Source: a filamentous cyanobacterium ESFC-1
GTDB lineage: Bacteria > Cyanobacteriota > Cyanobacteriia > Cyanobacteriales > Spirulinaceae
DNA: 64,000 bases
Assembly: GCA_000380225.1 (NCBI GenBank)
Contig: KB904821.1
Span: 3,517,631 to 3,581,630 of the forward strand
Direction of reading: 5' to 3'
The notes under the pieces were generated by a model that saw only the letters and a list, made by a program, of their open reading frames with translations, was not told the DNA's origin and made no database searches. Below are positions 40,575-49,205 of the stretch, one piece after another. The translations under genes and the position numbers were made by a program. How positions within the stretch are numbered: position 1 is the stretch's first letter; each line of letters opens with the position of its first letter.

Positions 40575-41703
40575 TAACCCGACTAATCTCAAAGTTTTAG
40601 CCAGTGCATTGAAAGATGAAGGCTTTGAACTCGCGATCGCCACGGATGGAACAGAAGCCCTCGAACAAATTGCCGCAGAACAACCCGAATTAATTTTACT
40701 CGATGTGATGATGCCAGAGCTGGACGGCTTTGAAACCTGTCGCCGTCTTAAAGCCAATCCCCTCACCGAAGACATCCCCGTGATTTTTATGACGGCTTTG
40801 ACCGATACAGTCGATAAAGTCAAAGGACTGTCAATGGGTGCTGTAGACTACATTAGTAAACCCTTTGACGCGATTGATGTTATCGCCCGCATTCGCGTCC
40901 ATTTACGACTGCAATCGGCTCAAAAGCGTTTACTCGCTCAAGAAAAATTAGCATCTTTAGGGACATTAGCCGCCGGAATTGCCCACGAATTAAGAAATCC
41001 GCTTAATTTTGTGACCAATTATGCTGAAATTGCCCAAACAACCCTTACACAATTGTTAGCAGACCTTGACCAAGGCTCAGTTGCGAATTTATATCAAGTT
41101 CTCCAAGAGCTTGAGGGTGATGTCACCGCGATTTATCGCCACAGTCAACGAGCCGAACAAACCATTCACAGTATGACGCAACTGGCCCGTCGCGACGGCA
41201 CTGCCCCTTGGGAAACGAGGGATTTAGAAGCTGTCCTCGATCGCGGTATTCAGTTGGCCTATCAAAGTTTTCGGACTCGTTACAGTGGCTTTTCTATGCA
41301 GATTAGCGCCGATTTTGACCCGGCTGTGCGATCGGTTTCGTTGGTCACTCCAGATTTTAACCGGGCTTTAATTGCATTAGTCGATAATGCTTGCTATGCC
41401 CTTTACCGCAAACAGCAACAAGTACCTGGATTTGAACCCCATTTACAAATTCAAACTCGTTTGACTCCTCGGACGATTGACATTTACTTGCGAGACAATG
41501 GCAGTGGTGTTAATGCTAAAGTGAGTCACTCTTTATTCAATCCCTTTGTGACGACGAAACCCCCCAGTGAAGGCACAGGGTTGGGGTTGTCTTTGGCTCA
41601 TAATATTATCGTCGATCAGCATGGGGGAGAATTGACATTCACAAGCGAAGTCGGACAATATACGGAGTTTAAGATCGCCCTGCTATGTCAGCCACACCTA
41701 TAA
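40543..41703 (+). CDS. Response regulator-histidine kinase (REC-HisKA-HATPase)
   Basis: The 386-aa protein is a soluble receiver-kinase. The receiver (residues ~5-120) has IVDDNPTN, LLDVMMPELDGFE with intact Asp and DYISKPF with intact Lys. The kinase core follows directly: GIAHELRNPLNFVTNYAEIA contains the His, and the ATPase shows VDNACYALY, LRDNGSGV and GTGLGLSLAHN. It would receive a phosphate from the upstream kinase and pass it on. Start ATG 40543 is inside the upstream gene (32-bp overlap); its own 3' end overlaps the next gene by 19 bp. Confidence 0.88.
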   Translation: MSLPLILIVDDNPTNLKVLASALKDEGFELAIATDGTEALEQIAAEQPELILLDVMMPELDGFETCRRLKANPLTEDIPVIFMTALTDTVDKVKGLSMGAVDYISKPFDAIDVIARIRVHLRLQSAQKRLLAQEKLASLGTLAAGIAHELRNPLNFVTNYAEIAQTTLTQLLADLDQGSVANLYQVLQELEGDVTAIYRHSQRAEQTIHSMTQLARRDGTAPWETRDLEAVLDRGIQLAYQSFRTRYSGFSMQISADFDPAVRSVSLVTPDFNRALIALVDNACYALYRKQQQVPGFEPHLQIQTRLTPRTIDIYLRDNGSGVNAKVSHSLFNPFVTTKPPSEGTGLGLSLAHNIIVDQHGGELTFTSEVGQYTEFKIALLCQPHL

Positions 41704-43427
41704 AAATTCTTGTGGTGGATGATGAAATTGAGTTGAAGCGTTTGATTGAAAGACGTTTTGGCCTTCCCATTCAAGCCGGAAAATTTGAGTTTATCTTTGC
41801 CCTGAATGGTCGGGATGCTTTGCAAATCTTACAAACTCAAACCGCAGTAGATATCGTGCTGACGGATTTGAATATGCCGGATATGGATGGTTTGTCCTTG
41901 TTGGCGGCTCTTCCCACGATTAATCCCACGTTAAAGGCGGTGGTGGTGTCGGCTTATGGGGATATGACCAATATTCGCGCGGCCATGAATTTAGGAGCGT
42001 TTGATTTTTTGACCAAGCCGATTGATTTTCGGGATTTAACCCAAGTTTTACATAAAACTGCGGCTTTGGTGCAGCGAGAGCGAGAGCAACAAGAAAAACT
42101 GGCCAGCGCGATCGCGAACTGGCAATATTTAGCTCATTACGACCCCTTAACCGACTTACCCAACCAAAATGCTATTTTAGCCCGGATTCAAGACGCGTTC
42201 TTGTCTAATCAAACCTTTGCGGTGTTGTTTGTACAGTTGAATCGCCTCAAAACCATTGAGTACAGCTTTGGGGATGCGGTGGCTGAAGAATTTTTATGCC
42301 AAACTGTCAAACATCTCAAACGCTATCTCGATCCAGAGGATTTTTTAGCGCGAATTTGGAAAGATGAATTAGCTGTGCTGGCTTTGGGGGTTGATAATAT
42401 CACCACGGCTCAAGTCAAAGCCCGAAACCTCCAAACTGGACTCCAAAATACTTGGCGCGATCGCTACTTCGGCAGTTCTAGCTGTAGTGTAGGGATTGTT
42501 TTATCCGAATTAAACTATCGCCGGGCCCAAGATTATCTGCGGGCCGCCGATACGGCCATGTATTACGCCAAATCTCAAGCTAATTCCTGTAACTACGCCA
42601 TTTTTGACCCCCAAATGCAAGTTAAATTGAGTCAACGCTTGCAGCTAGAATCCGAACTCGAAGAAGCCATCGAAAATCAAGACTTTCGCCTTGAATATCA
42701 ACCCATTTTTTCTTTAATTGATGGCGCGATCGCGGGGTTTGAAGCCTTGGTGCGTTGGTATCATCCCCTCAAAGGTGTCATTCCCCCCGACCAGTTTATC
42801 CCCATTGCTGAAGACACCGGGTTAATTATTCCTTTGGGTGCTTGGATCCTGGAGGAAACTTGCGAGCAAATCCAGCAATGGCAAACTCAAAACTGTTTCC
42901 CAGCTTCTGGGTATGTCAGCGTTAATTTATCGGGGGTACAACTCCAAAATCCCGATTTATTGCCCTATATCGATACTTTGCTGGCGCAGTATGGCATTTC
43001 GGGGACTTGCTTGAAGCTCGAAATTACCGAAAGCGTGTTGATGGAAAACACCACCACTTCAACCGATTTGTTGCGATCGCTCAAAGAACGGCAAATTCAA
43101 CTTTCTATCGATGATTTTGGCACAGGATATTCTTCTTTGGCTTATTTACAATCTCTGCCCCTCGATACCCTCAAAGTAGACCGTTCTTTTACTCAAAACA
43201 TGAGTCGCAATCGTAAAAGCCTCAACATTGTCAAAACGATTGTACTCCTCGCTCGCAGTCTCGGCTTAGAGGCGATCGCCGAAGGAGTCGAAACGCGAGA
43301 GGACATCACCCTCTTACAAGCCCTAGACTGCGAATTTGGTCAAGGTTACTACTTCGCTCGACCCCTCCCCCCCGAAACGGCCACTCAAATCGTCACCCCC
43401 CAAGATTTCCCGCGCAAGCAGGTGTAG
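41685..43427 (+). CDS. Response regulator with degenerate GGDEF and intact EAL domains (probable c-di-GMP phosphodiesterase)
   Basis: A 580-aa regulator. The receiver (residues ~6-130) is intact (VVDDEIEL, TDLNMPDMDG, LTKPI). The GGDEF site reads ARIWKDELAVLAL, so cyclase activity is unlikely. The EAL domain keeps FEALVRWYHP, EITESVLME and DDFGTGYSSLAYL, so it probably hydrolyses c-di-GMP under receiver control. It is the third and last gene of an overlapping operon with two kinases. A short heptamer array follows the stop codon. Confidence 0.9.
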   Translation: MSATPIKILVVDDEIELKRLIERRFGLPIQAGKFEFIFALNGRDALQILQTQTAVDIVLTDLNMPDMDGLSLLAALPTINPTLKAVVVSAYGDMTNIRAAMNLGAFDFLTKPIDFRDLTQVLHKTAALVQREREQQEKLASAIANWQYLAHYDPLTDLPNQNAILARIQDAFLSNQTFAVLFVQLNRLKTIEYSFGDAVAEEFLCQTVKHLKRYLDPEDFLARIWKDELAVLALGVDNITTAQVKARNLQTGLQNTWRDRYFGSSSCSVGIVLSELNYRRAQDYLRAADTAMYYAKSQANSCNYAIFDPQMQVKLSQRLQLESELEEAIENQDFRLEYQPIFSLIDGAIAGFEALVRWYHPLKGVIPPDQFIPIAEDTGLIIPLGAWILEETCEQIQQWQTQNCFPASGYVSVNLSGVQLQNPDLLPYIDTLLAQYGISGTCLKLEITESVLMENTTTSTDLLRSLKERQIQLSIDDFGTGYSSLAYLQSLPLDTLKVDRSFTQNMSRNRKSLNIVKTIVLLARSLGLEAIAEGVETREDITLLQALDCEFGQGYYFARPLPPETATQIVTPQDFPRKQV

Positions 43428-43461
43428 CAATTACCAATGACCAATGACCAATGACCAATGG
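43428..43461. repeat. ACCAATG heptamer array
   Basis: Four to five ACCAATG units begin right after the EAL gene's stop codon. Confidence 0.82.
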
Positions 43462-43485
43462 TGACAAGATAAACGGATTGCATTC

Positions 43486-43508
43486 GTAGGGGCTGGGTTT
43501 CCCTGCCC
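43486..43508. repeat. GTAGGGGCGGGGTTTCCCC-type palindrome, copy 1
   Basis: The sequence GTAGGGGCTGGGTTTCCC and following TGCCC forms a GGGCNGGG/CCCNGCCC inverted repeat. It is one of five related copies in the window (others near 43909, 48994, 52625 and 52689). Confidence 0.7.
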
Positions 43509-43908
43509 AATCTTATACTTTAGTGACGCGATCGCAGTCCCATTACCCCGCCCACGGATTAAAATCCGGGGCTAATGTGGGTAAAGTCCGCCCCAAGCGA
43601 ACTAGAATAACCTAAATTCGGGATTAAGACGATTTTTGAATCTTTTTGAAGAGAGCAATAGTTTCGTAGGGTGGGCATCGCTACCCCTGTCAAGGTGTGA
43701 TTTTCTGACCAGAGAATCAGCCTCAAAGCCGCTTTTTTGGGGTCATTTACGCTCACATTGTTAAAACTTGGTAACAGATAGCACACCTGTTGCACAGTTC
43801 TTTTCTTCCCCCTCCTCCCCCTCTCAAACCCGTAAAACTCAAGCGAAGTCTAGCACCTTGACTCCGGCTGGGTGGGCATCGCCGTTGTCACGCCACAAAG
43901 TTGAGATT

Positions 43909-43931
43909 GGACGGGGAAACCCCGCCCCTAC
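43909..43931. repeat. GTAGGGGCGGGGTTTCCCC-type palindrome, copy 2 (inverted)
   Basis: GGACGGGGAAACCCCGCCCC followed by TAC is the reverse complement of the copy at 48994-49016 (GTAGGGGCGGGGTTTCCCCG followed by TCC). Confidence 0.8.
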
Positions 43932-43952
43932 GCTCTAGGATATTTTGGGTTA

Positions 43953-43984
43953 GAAAACAAGCCCCTCTCGGAGTGGGAGAGGGG
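43953..43984 (-). terminator. Terminator-like hairpin after mnmA
   Basis: On the minus strand CCCCTCTC and GAGAGGGG pair over 8 bp with a 7-nt loop, then CTTGTTTTC follows. It is 34 bp past the mnmA stop codon. Confidence 0.6.
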
Positions 43985-44017
43985 TTGGGGTGAGGGCAAA
44001 CCTCAAATCAAAACGTC

Positions 44018-45088
44018 CTAACTGTTTTGCTTGCTGCTATAGTTCTCGATAATGCCACCTCCTAACACGGTGTCACCGTCATACAACACCGCCGCTTGAC
44101 CGGGAGTAATGCCAAACTGGGGTTCGTCGAAAATGAGCTTGATGCGGCCATGGTCTAACGGAATTACCTGAGTGGGAACCGGACGGGAACGATAACGCAC
44201 CCGGACTTCGGCTTGAATCGGGGCTTGGGGTTCCGGGATAGATACCCAATTCATCCGATTCACCGTGCAGTAAGGTTGCGTGGCTTCTTCACGACGACCC
44301 ACTACCACCCGATTCATTACTGGGTCGAGTTTCATCACATACAACGGGTCTGGGGCAGAAACCCCCAAGCCTTTGCGCTGGCCGATGGTGTAGTGATGGA
44401 TTCCGGTGTGTTGACCCAATACTTTCCCCGTCGCGTCTACGATGTCGCCTTCTTTGGTGTTGATATATTGATCCAAAAACGACTGCATCGAGCCATGAGC
44501 TTCAACTAGGCATAAATCCTGACTTTCGGGCTTATCGGCGGTTGAGAGGTTGTATTGGGCGGCGATGCGTCGGGTTTCGTCTTTGGTGATTTCCCCTAAC
44601 GGAAAGATTGTTCCTGCGAGCAAATTTTGGGGGAGGTCATAGAGGAAATAGGACTGGTCTTTGCGGGGGTCTACCGCTTTTAATAATTGGTAGCGATCGC
44701 GCCCTTCATCATACTGAATCCGCGCATAATGTCCCGTGGCGATCTTGTCAGTTCCTAAGTTTTCTCGCGCATACTGAAGCATCGGGCCAAACTTCACCGC
44801 CCGATTACATTGAGAACAAGGCAAGGGAGTCACTCCCGCTTCATAGCCTGAAACCAGATAATCGACGATATTAGTTTGGAACAACTCCCGCGTATCGACA
44901 ATATGATGAGGGAGATTGAGTTGTTCGCAGATTTTAGCCGCGTCAACCATCCCTTCCGAACAGCATTGACCTTTACCCTTCATCAGCCAAAGGGTAAGAC
45001 CAATTACTTCATATCCTTGATGGTGTAGGGTGGCCGCAGCAACGGAACTGTCTACGCCCCCTGAGAGTCCGACAACGACTTTGTTCAT
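44018..45088 (-). CDS. mnmA: tRNA-specific 2-thiouridylase MnmA
   Basis: MnmA thiolates U34 of tRNA-Lys, -Glu and -Gln using sulfur relayed from cysteine. The 356-aa protein has the PP-loop [16 protein letters not shown], the catalytic Cys in [13 protein letters not shown], the second catalytic Cys in [10 protein letters not shown] and [10 protein letters not shown]. Adjacent genes are unrelated. It is convergent with the signalling operon. Confidence 0.96.
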   Translation of the reverse strand: MNKVVVGLSGGVDSSVAAATLHHQGYEVIGLTLWLMKGKGQCCSEGMVDAAKICEQLNLPHHIVDTRELFQTNIVDYLVSGYEAGVTPLPCSQCNRAVKFGPMLQYARENLGTDKIATGHYARIQYDEGRDRYQLLKAVDPRKDQSYFLYDLPQNLLAGTIFPLGEITKDETRRIAAQYNLSTADKPESQDLCLVEAHGSMQSFLDQYINTKEGDIVDATGKVLGQHTGIHHYTIGQRKGLGVSAPDPLYVMKLDPVMNRVVVGRREEATQPYCTVNRMNWVSIPEPQAPIQAEVRVRYRSRPVPTQVIPLDHGRIKLIFDEPQFGITPGQAAVLYDGDTVLGGGIIENYSSKQNS

Positions 45089-45243
45089 GAGCCTAAAGGC
45101 GAATTATTTTTACTTTAAAAAACTACAAGCTTTTCGTTCTAATTTCTTATGATAGATTGACGATTAAAGTTTTGCCGTCAGGGGATGCTCGGTTTTGGTG
45201 GGGGTTTCCCTATTGGCTCACAAAAATTTAAAATTTGGAGAAA

Positions 45244-46014
45244 ATGATGTTAGCAAAAAGTTCTCTCGGCGCGATCGCGATTTTGGGCTTGAGTGCCACG
45301 GTTGCTGCGGCTCAGGTTTTCCCCCCGGCTAATCCTGGAAGCGGCTCTGTGCGGTCTTATCCGTCCCGTGACAACAGTATTCCCCTACCTCCGAACCCTT
45401 CAATTATTCCTTCTGAGGATTTTACCCCAAATTCTATTCCGGCTTTTACGCCACCTCCTTCTACGGCTTTTCCCCAACAGGTTTATCGCGTCGAAGTGAT
45501 GGGCAATGACCCGTTTTTGCTGTCTCAAGTCCAAAGTGTTGCCCCGGATGCCTTTGCGCGACAAAGGGATGGCAAAATTCAGGTGGGGTCATTTACGGAG
45601 CGCTACAACGCCCAACGCCAAGCGGAAACTCTGGCGAGTCTGGGGATTCGTGCGAATGTCGTGACGGCTAATGTTGATATGTATGGCGGTAATTCCCAAG
45701 GGTTTGGGACTCCTTTCAATAACAATAATAATCAGGCTAGTAAGATGCCGCCGAACGTTATCGGTTCGACTCAACGGGGGACGATGAACTCAGGCCGCTT
45801 TTTTGTGGTGATTCCGGGGGGAGATACTAATCAGCTAGACCGCATGGCGCAACAAGCATTAGCATTAGGGGTACAACCGAACATTATTCAAGAACAGTCT
45901 GAACCTTTGGGTTTACATTTAGCGGTAGGCCCGTTTGCTTCTCGTTCTGAAGCTGAAGTTTGGAATACTCGCTTACGCTCAAATGGGATGGATGCGCGTC
46001 TAGATTTTCGCTAA
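45244..46014 (+). CDS. Exported protein with SPOR-like domains
   Basis: About 256 aa. A signal peptide (LAKSSLGAIAILGLSATVAA, cleavage near AQV) is followed by a Pro-rich linker and two SPOR-like alpha/beta units, one centred on RQRDGKIQVGSFTERYNAQR, the other on HLAVGPFASRSEAEVWNTRL. SPOR domains bind denuded peptidoglycan. A Ser/Asn-rich linker with an (AAT)n run lies between them. The start is ATG 45244 or 45247; an AGGAG-like GGAG precedes. Divergent from mnmA. Confidence 0.72.
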   Translation: MMLAKSSLGAIAILGLSATVAAAQVFPPANPGSGSVRSYPSRDNSIPLPPNPSIIPSEDFTPNSIPAFTPPPSTAFPQQVYRVEVMGNDPFLLSQVQSVAPDAFARQRDGKIQVGSFTERYNAQRQAETLASLGIRANVVTANVDMYGGNSQGFGTPFNNNNNQASKMPPNVIGSTQRGTMNSGRFFVVIPGGDTNQLDRMAQQALALGVQPNIIQEQSEPLGLHLAVGPFASRSEAEVWNTRLRSNGMDARLDFR

Positions 46015-46112
46015 AGGTAGATTTTTGCGGAAATTTTTTTGATTTCCTTTTGCGGATGCCAAGCGTTACAACAAATAACAAGGGATAAATGACGAATGAC
46101 TAATAACAAACC

Positions 46113-46910
46113 ATGACTTGGCAAGAAATTTCAATTTCGGGTAATTGGGTGTTGCTGCCCCGACAACCCTACGGTATTATTCATTTTCTGGGAGGGGCAT
46201 TTGTGGGAACTGCGCCTCAAGTGAGTTATCGGTCGTTGCTCGAATGGTTGGCCGAAAGGGGCTATGTGGCGATCGCGACTCCTTTTATTAATACTTTCGA
46301 TCATGGCGCGATCGCTCGCGAGGTTCTCAATCAGTTTGAGTCGGTTTGCGATCGCTTGCAAGCCCAAAACTATCTCGGTAGCGATTATTTACCCATTTAC
46401 GGCATTGGTCACAGTATGGGCTGTAAGCTACATTTGCTGATCGGCAGTGCTTTTCAAGTGCAACGGGCAGGTAATATTTTTATGGCGTACAATAATTACC
46501 CGGCTATGCGGGCTGTGCCGTTTCTCGAACAACTCCAAGGCAATCCAGCGTTTCAGGGCAATCCGGCGCTTAATGTAGAGTTTGTACCATCTCCTGACGA
46601 AACTCAAGCGATTATTGCCAAAGAGTACGAAATTCGCCGCAATCTCTTGATTCAGTTTACCAATGATGATATCGATCAAACGCCGAGCTTGAAGGCGATT
46701 TTACAACAGCGCTTTCCCAGTTTGACGGCGGTACGCACTTTACCGGGTAATCATCTCACGCCTTTGAGCCAAGAAGTAAAATGGCAAACGGGAGATATAT
46801 TTTCGCCAATTGATGCGATCGCGCAATGGTTTAAACAGGAATCAACTCGCGATTTGAATAAACTGAAACAAGAAGTTCTGCGCTGGCTCAATCCCACCTT
46901 GGGTTTCTAA
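46113..46910 (+). CDS. DUF1350 family protein (alpha/beta-hydrolase-like)
   Basis: The 265-aa protein matches the DUF1350 family, which is shared by cyanobacteria and plastids. It opens with WVLLPRQPYGIIHFLGGAFV and has GIGHSMGCKLHLLIG, a G-x-S-x-G nucleophile elbow, so an alpha/beta hydrolase fold is likely. LPGNHLTPL supplies a possible catalytic His. The reaction is unknown. A short heptamer-like stretch precedes its start codon. Confidence 0.85.
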   Translation: MTWQEISISGNWVLLPRQPYGIIHFLGGAFVGTAPQVSYRSLLEWLAERGYVAIATPFINTFDHGAIAREVLNQFESVCDRLQAQNYLGSDYLPIYGIGHSMGCKLHLLIGSAFQVQRAGNIFMAYNNYPAMRAVPFLEQLQGNPAFQGNPALNVEFVPSPDETQAIIAKEYEIRRNLLIQFTNDDIDQTPSLKAILQQRFPSLTAVRTLPGNHLTPLSQEVKWQTGDIFSPIDAIAQWFKQESTRDLNKLKQEVLRWLNPTLGF

Positions 46911-47006
46911 AAGGAAAGTCTCAGCTCTAAAGCGTGTATTAATCCCTAGAAAGCGGCGAGTATTATATTACACTAGAGATTGTGCTGGTGCCGGAGTATA
47001 GAAGTA

Positions 47007-47282
47007 ATGACGATTTATGTTGGCAACTTGTCCTATGATGTAACAGAAGAGGACGTTAAAGAAGTTTTTGCCGAATACGGAGAAGTCACTCGTGTTAGCT
47101 TGCCTCGTGAAGCTGACGCAGACCGAATTAGAGGTTTTGGCTTCGTAGACCTCAAAAGCAGTGACAATGAAGATTCTGCTATTGAGGAATTGGACGGAGC
47201 CGAATGGATGGGGCGCACATTGCGCGTTAACAAAGCGCGTCCTCGCAACACTAACAAGCGTTGGGAAGATAGCTCTAGCTAG
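47007..47282 (+). CDS. RNA-binding protein with one RRM
   Basis: A 91-aa RNA-recognition-motif protein: RNP2 is IYVGNL and RNP1 is RGFGFVDL. The C-terminal tail (RPRNTNKRWEDSSS) is short and lacks the Gly-rich stretch of the cold-induced Rbp subclass. Cyanobacterial Rbp proteins accumulate in the cold or help thylakoid mRNA localisation. ATG 47007 is chosen for the canonical MTIYVGNLSY start. An inverted repeat with a T-run lies downstream. Confidence 0.9.
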   Translation: MTIYVGNLSYDVTEEDVKEVFAEYGEVTRVSLPREADADRIRGFGFVDLKSSDNEDSAIEELDGAEWMGRTLRVNKARPRNTNKRWEDSSS

Positions 47283-47314
47283 TTCGCTCCTAAGCTAAGT
47301 ATTGATTGATTGCT

Positions 47315-47370
47315 AATCAGAGGTAAAGTTCGGATCGCTATTTCGAGATGTTAAGCCTCTGATTTTTTTG
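47315..47370 (+). terminator. Terminator-like structure after the RRM gene
   Basis: AATCAGAGG (47315-47323) pairs with CCTCTGATT (47356-47364) and is followed by a run of Ts to 47369. The loop is long (32 nt), so it may fold internally or not be a classical terminator. Confidence 0.6.
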
Positions 47371-47389
47371 CGGCGATCGCGGCTATTTT

Positions 47390-48010
47390 TCAAGAAACGA
47401 TGCTGACTTGAGCGCGGTGGAGCAATTTACCGCGATGCAAATAACCGGCGTAACGAACTCGCACTTTTTGACCGGGTTGAGCCACCCCTTGCAGGAGTTG
47501 ATGCCATTGCGGATTGTAGTCGATTTCTTCTCCGACGGTGGCGATCGCTTCGACTCCCCATTCTTGTAATAATTGTTCGATGGGCTTCATTAACGGCAAG
47601 ATACGACTTGCGGGTAAGTCGGGATTTTTACGAATGGCGTTGGCTACAGCAGACCATTGAATTAACCAGGTTTCTAGGGTTTGTAAGCTGGCTGTTTCAA
47701 AGGCTTGTTGCAGTTGGTCTTGTTGGGGGCGATCGCCTTCTGGTTGTGAAGCCGCACTTGTATCCTCAGTTGGCAAGACAGGCTGTAGCGAAAAAGCGGC
47801 GATGAAGTCGGTTAACGACCATTGCAGTCCTTCAGCCAGCTTCAACAGAACTTCTAAGCGCATTTGCTCAACTTTACCGTCTCGTAGTTGCCTTAGCTGC
47901 CACTCTGATACGGCAACGGTTTCGCGAAATTGCCGCAAACTGGTAAAACCCAATTGTTGCAGCCGTTGTTGTAAAACAGTGGTGAGGCGATCGCGATTTG
48001 TTACAGTCAT
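47390..48010 (-). CDS. XRE-type HTH protein fused to a GrpE-like C-terminal domain
   Basis: A 206-aa protein. Residues ~15-70 form a helix-turn-helix of the XRE/Cro type (LRQFRETVAVSEWQLRQLRD GKVEQMRLEVL split by a turn). After a variable linker, residues ~115-205 resemble GrpE's beta head: EWGVEAIATVGEEIDYNPQW and VRVRYAGYLHRGKLLHRAQV. A GrpE-like domain with a DNA-binding domain would be unusual; alternatively it is a cyanobacterial family called GrpE-like by convention. ATG 48010 is chosen over 48025. A terminator separates it from dps, so it has its own promoter. Confidence 0.72.
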   Translation of the reverse strand: MTVTNRDRLTTVLQQRLQQLGFTSLRQFRETVAVSEWQLRQLRDGKVEQMRLEVLLKLAEGLQWSLTDFIAAFSLQPVLPTEDTSAASQPEGDRPQQDQLQQAFETASLQTLETWLIQWSAVANAIRKNPDLPASRILPLMKPIEQLLQEWGVEAIATVGEEIDYNPQWHQLLQGVAQPGQKVRVRYAGYLHRGKLLHRAQVSIVS

Positions 48011-48030
48011 AATCCGATAGACCAATACGG

Positions 48031-48054
48031 AAAAACCCGCCAGACGATGCGGGT
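48031..48054 (-). terminator. Terminator after dps
   Basis: On the minus strand ACCCGC-ATCGTCTG-GCGGGT is followed by TTTTT (A-run 48031-48035). It lies 32 bp after the dps stop codon. Confidence 0.85.
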
Positions 48055-48086
48055 CTAAGTTATTCTAGAGGAAAATTTGCGGTAGT

Positions 48087-48557
48087 CTACAACATACTTC
48101 GCAGCATCCAAGCGGCTTTTTCGTGGATGCTCATGCGTTCGGCTAAAAGGTCTACCGTAGACTCGTCCGAGGCTTTCTCAGCAGCCGGGAAAGCAGCGCG
48201 AGCAGTACGCACGACGGCTTCGTTGGCTTCGACTAATAAGCGGATCATGTCCGTGGCTTCGGGGACACCGCGAGTTTCTTCAATGGAACTGAGTTCGCCA
48301 TATTCGCTATAACTTCCCGGTGCGCGATATCCTAGAGTACGGATACGTTCGGCGATCTGGTCTACCGCCAGCGCGAGTTCCATATACTGTTGCTCGAACA
48401 AAGTATGCAACGATTGAAACATCGGCCCGGTAACGTTCCAGTGGAAGTTGTGGGTTTTGAGATATAGCGTGTAGGTATCGGCTAATAACTTCGATAAGCC
48501 TTCGACAATCGTTTTGCGATCGCCTTCGGGAATGCCAATATTAACAGGTGCTTGCAT
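48087..48557 (-). CDS. dps: Dps family DNA-protection/ferritin-like protein
   Basis: The 156-aa Dps forms a dodecamer that oxidises and stores iron, using peroxide and limiting Fenton chemistry. Ferroxidase ligands are visible in LKTHNFHWNVTGPMF (His) and AVDQIAERI (Asp, Glu). It starts at ATG 48557, which has AAGGAG 7 nt upstream; the ATG at 48581 lacks one. sulfiredoxin is 65 bp upstream on the same strand, and a terminator follows. Confidence 0.92.
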   Translation of the reverse strand: MQAPVNIGIPEGDRKTIVEGLSKLLADTYTLYLKTHNFHWNVTGPMFQSLHTLFEQQYMELALAVDQIAERIRTLGYRAPGSYSEYGELSSIEETRGVPEATDMIRLLVEANEAVVRTARAAFPAAEKASDESTVDLLAERMSIHEKAAWMLRSML

Positions 48558-48622
48558 GGTTGATTCTCCTTGAGTTGCCATGAGATTAATTACTGTGTCT
48601 ACTATTAAAAGGTTAAGTGACT

Positions 48623-48886
48623 TTACGCTAAATGGCGCTGTAACACCGATTTAGGAGCGCGTCGGACGCGACAAGGGATTGTTCCTTTTTTCAGGCGCTG
48701 GTGGGCTTCAAAACGATGACACCCAGAAAAGCCGTAATATTCTCCGTCCACTTCGAGAACGTCAATCGGTTCTCGCAAGCCTTCTTGAGCAATGGATTCC
48801 ATTAAAGCTTGCACCTTTTGGGGATCGGTTTGTCGCGGTAGAGGACGGCGAATGCGATCGAGGGGTATATCTTTAACAATCAACAT
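48623..48886 (-). CDS. srx: Sulfiredoxin
   Basis: The 87-aa sulfiredoxin reduces overoxidised (sulfinic) 2-Cys peroxiredoxin in an ATP-dependent reaction. The active site is YYGFSGCHRFEAHQRL, with the catalytic Cys in SGCHR, and IPLDRIRRPLPRQTDPQKV is also typical. Srx is related to the ParB fold. It sits directly upstream of dps, an arrangement that would suit shared oxidative-stress control. Confidence 0.92.
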   Translation of the reverse strand: MLIVKDIPLDRIRRPLPRQTDPQKVQALMESIAQEGLREPIDVLEVDGEYYGFSGCHRFEAHQRLKKGTIPCRVRRAPKSVLQRHLA

Positions 48887-49205
48887 GGTTTTGTCTCCCT
48901 TCTTCTAAATCATACTCGTTATGACTTCGAGTTGTAAAGGGGGGAGATCGGTTATCAGCCTCTAAGGGGCAATCGGCAATCGGCAGTGGGTGTGTAGGGG
49001 CGGGGTTTCCCCGTCCAAATTGACGTTATTGGGCGCAATCGCGCTCATCCCATTGTCCTAACCCTAAAGGATTGGGCGAGGAGACCTGTTCCCCGATACA
49101 GGGGTTTTCTGCCCGAAATCCTGGTTTTGGGCTTAACTTGTCACCAATGACCAATTAAGGGATTTGGGGAAACGGTACAAACAACCAATAACCAACAACC
49201 AACAA
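48887..49205. other. Spacer with palindrome and heptamers
   Basis: The 319-bp spacer between srx and the PAS kinase contains a CTAAGGGGCAATCGGCAAT stretch related to the dispersed repeat's start, a GTAGGGG-type palindrome (48994-49016) and CCAACAA units next to the kinase stop codon. No gene. Confidence 0.6.
48994..49016. repeat. GTAGGGGCGGGGTTTCCCC palindrome, copy 3
   Basis: GTAGGGGCGGGGTTTCCCCG followed by TCC; CGGGG and CCCCG pair over 5 bp around TTT. Confidence 0.85.

Larger units (their letters stand above)
43428..44017. other. Spacer with heptamers, two palindromes and a terminator
   Basis: The 590-bp convergent spacer has an ACCAATG heptamer array at its start, two GTAGGGG-type palindromes (43486-43508; 43909-43931), a GGATT/AATCC repeat-like segment near 43550-43600 and a terminator near 43953-43984. 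One 78-aa ORF (43559-43795) has no recognisable features. Confidence 0.55.

Noticed and set aside
43559-43795. 78-aa minus-strand frame in the EAL-mnmA spacer
   Set aside because: Lies over repeat-like sequence with no family resemblance.
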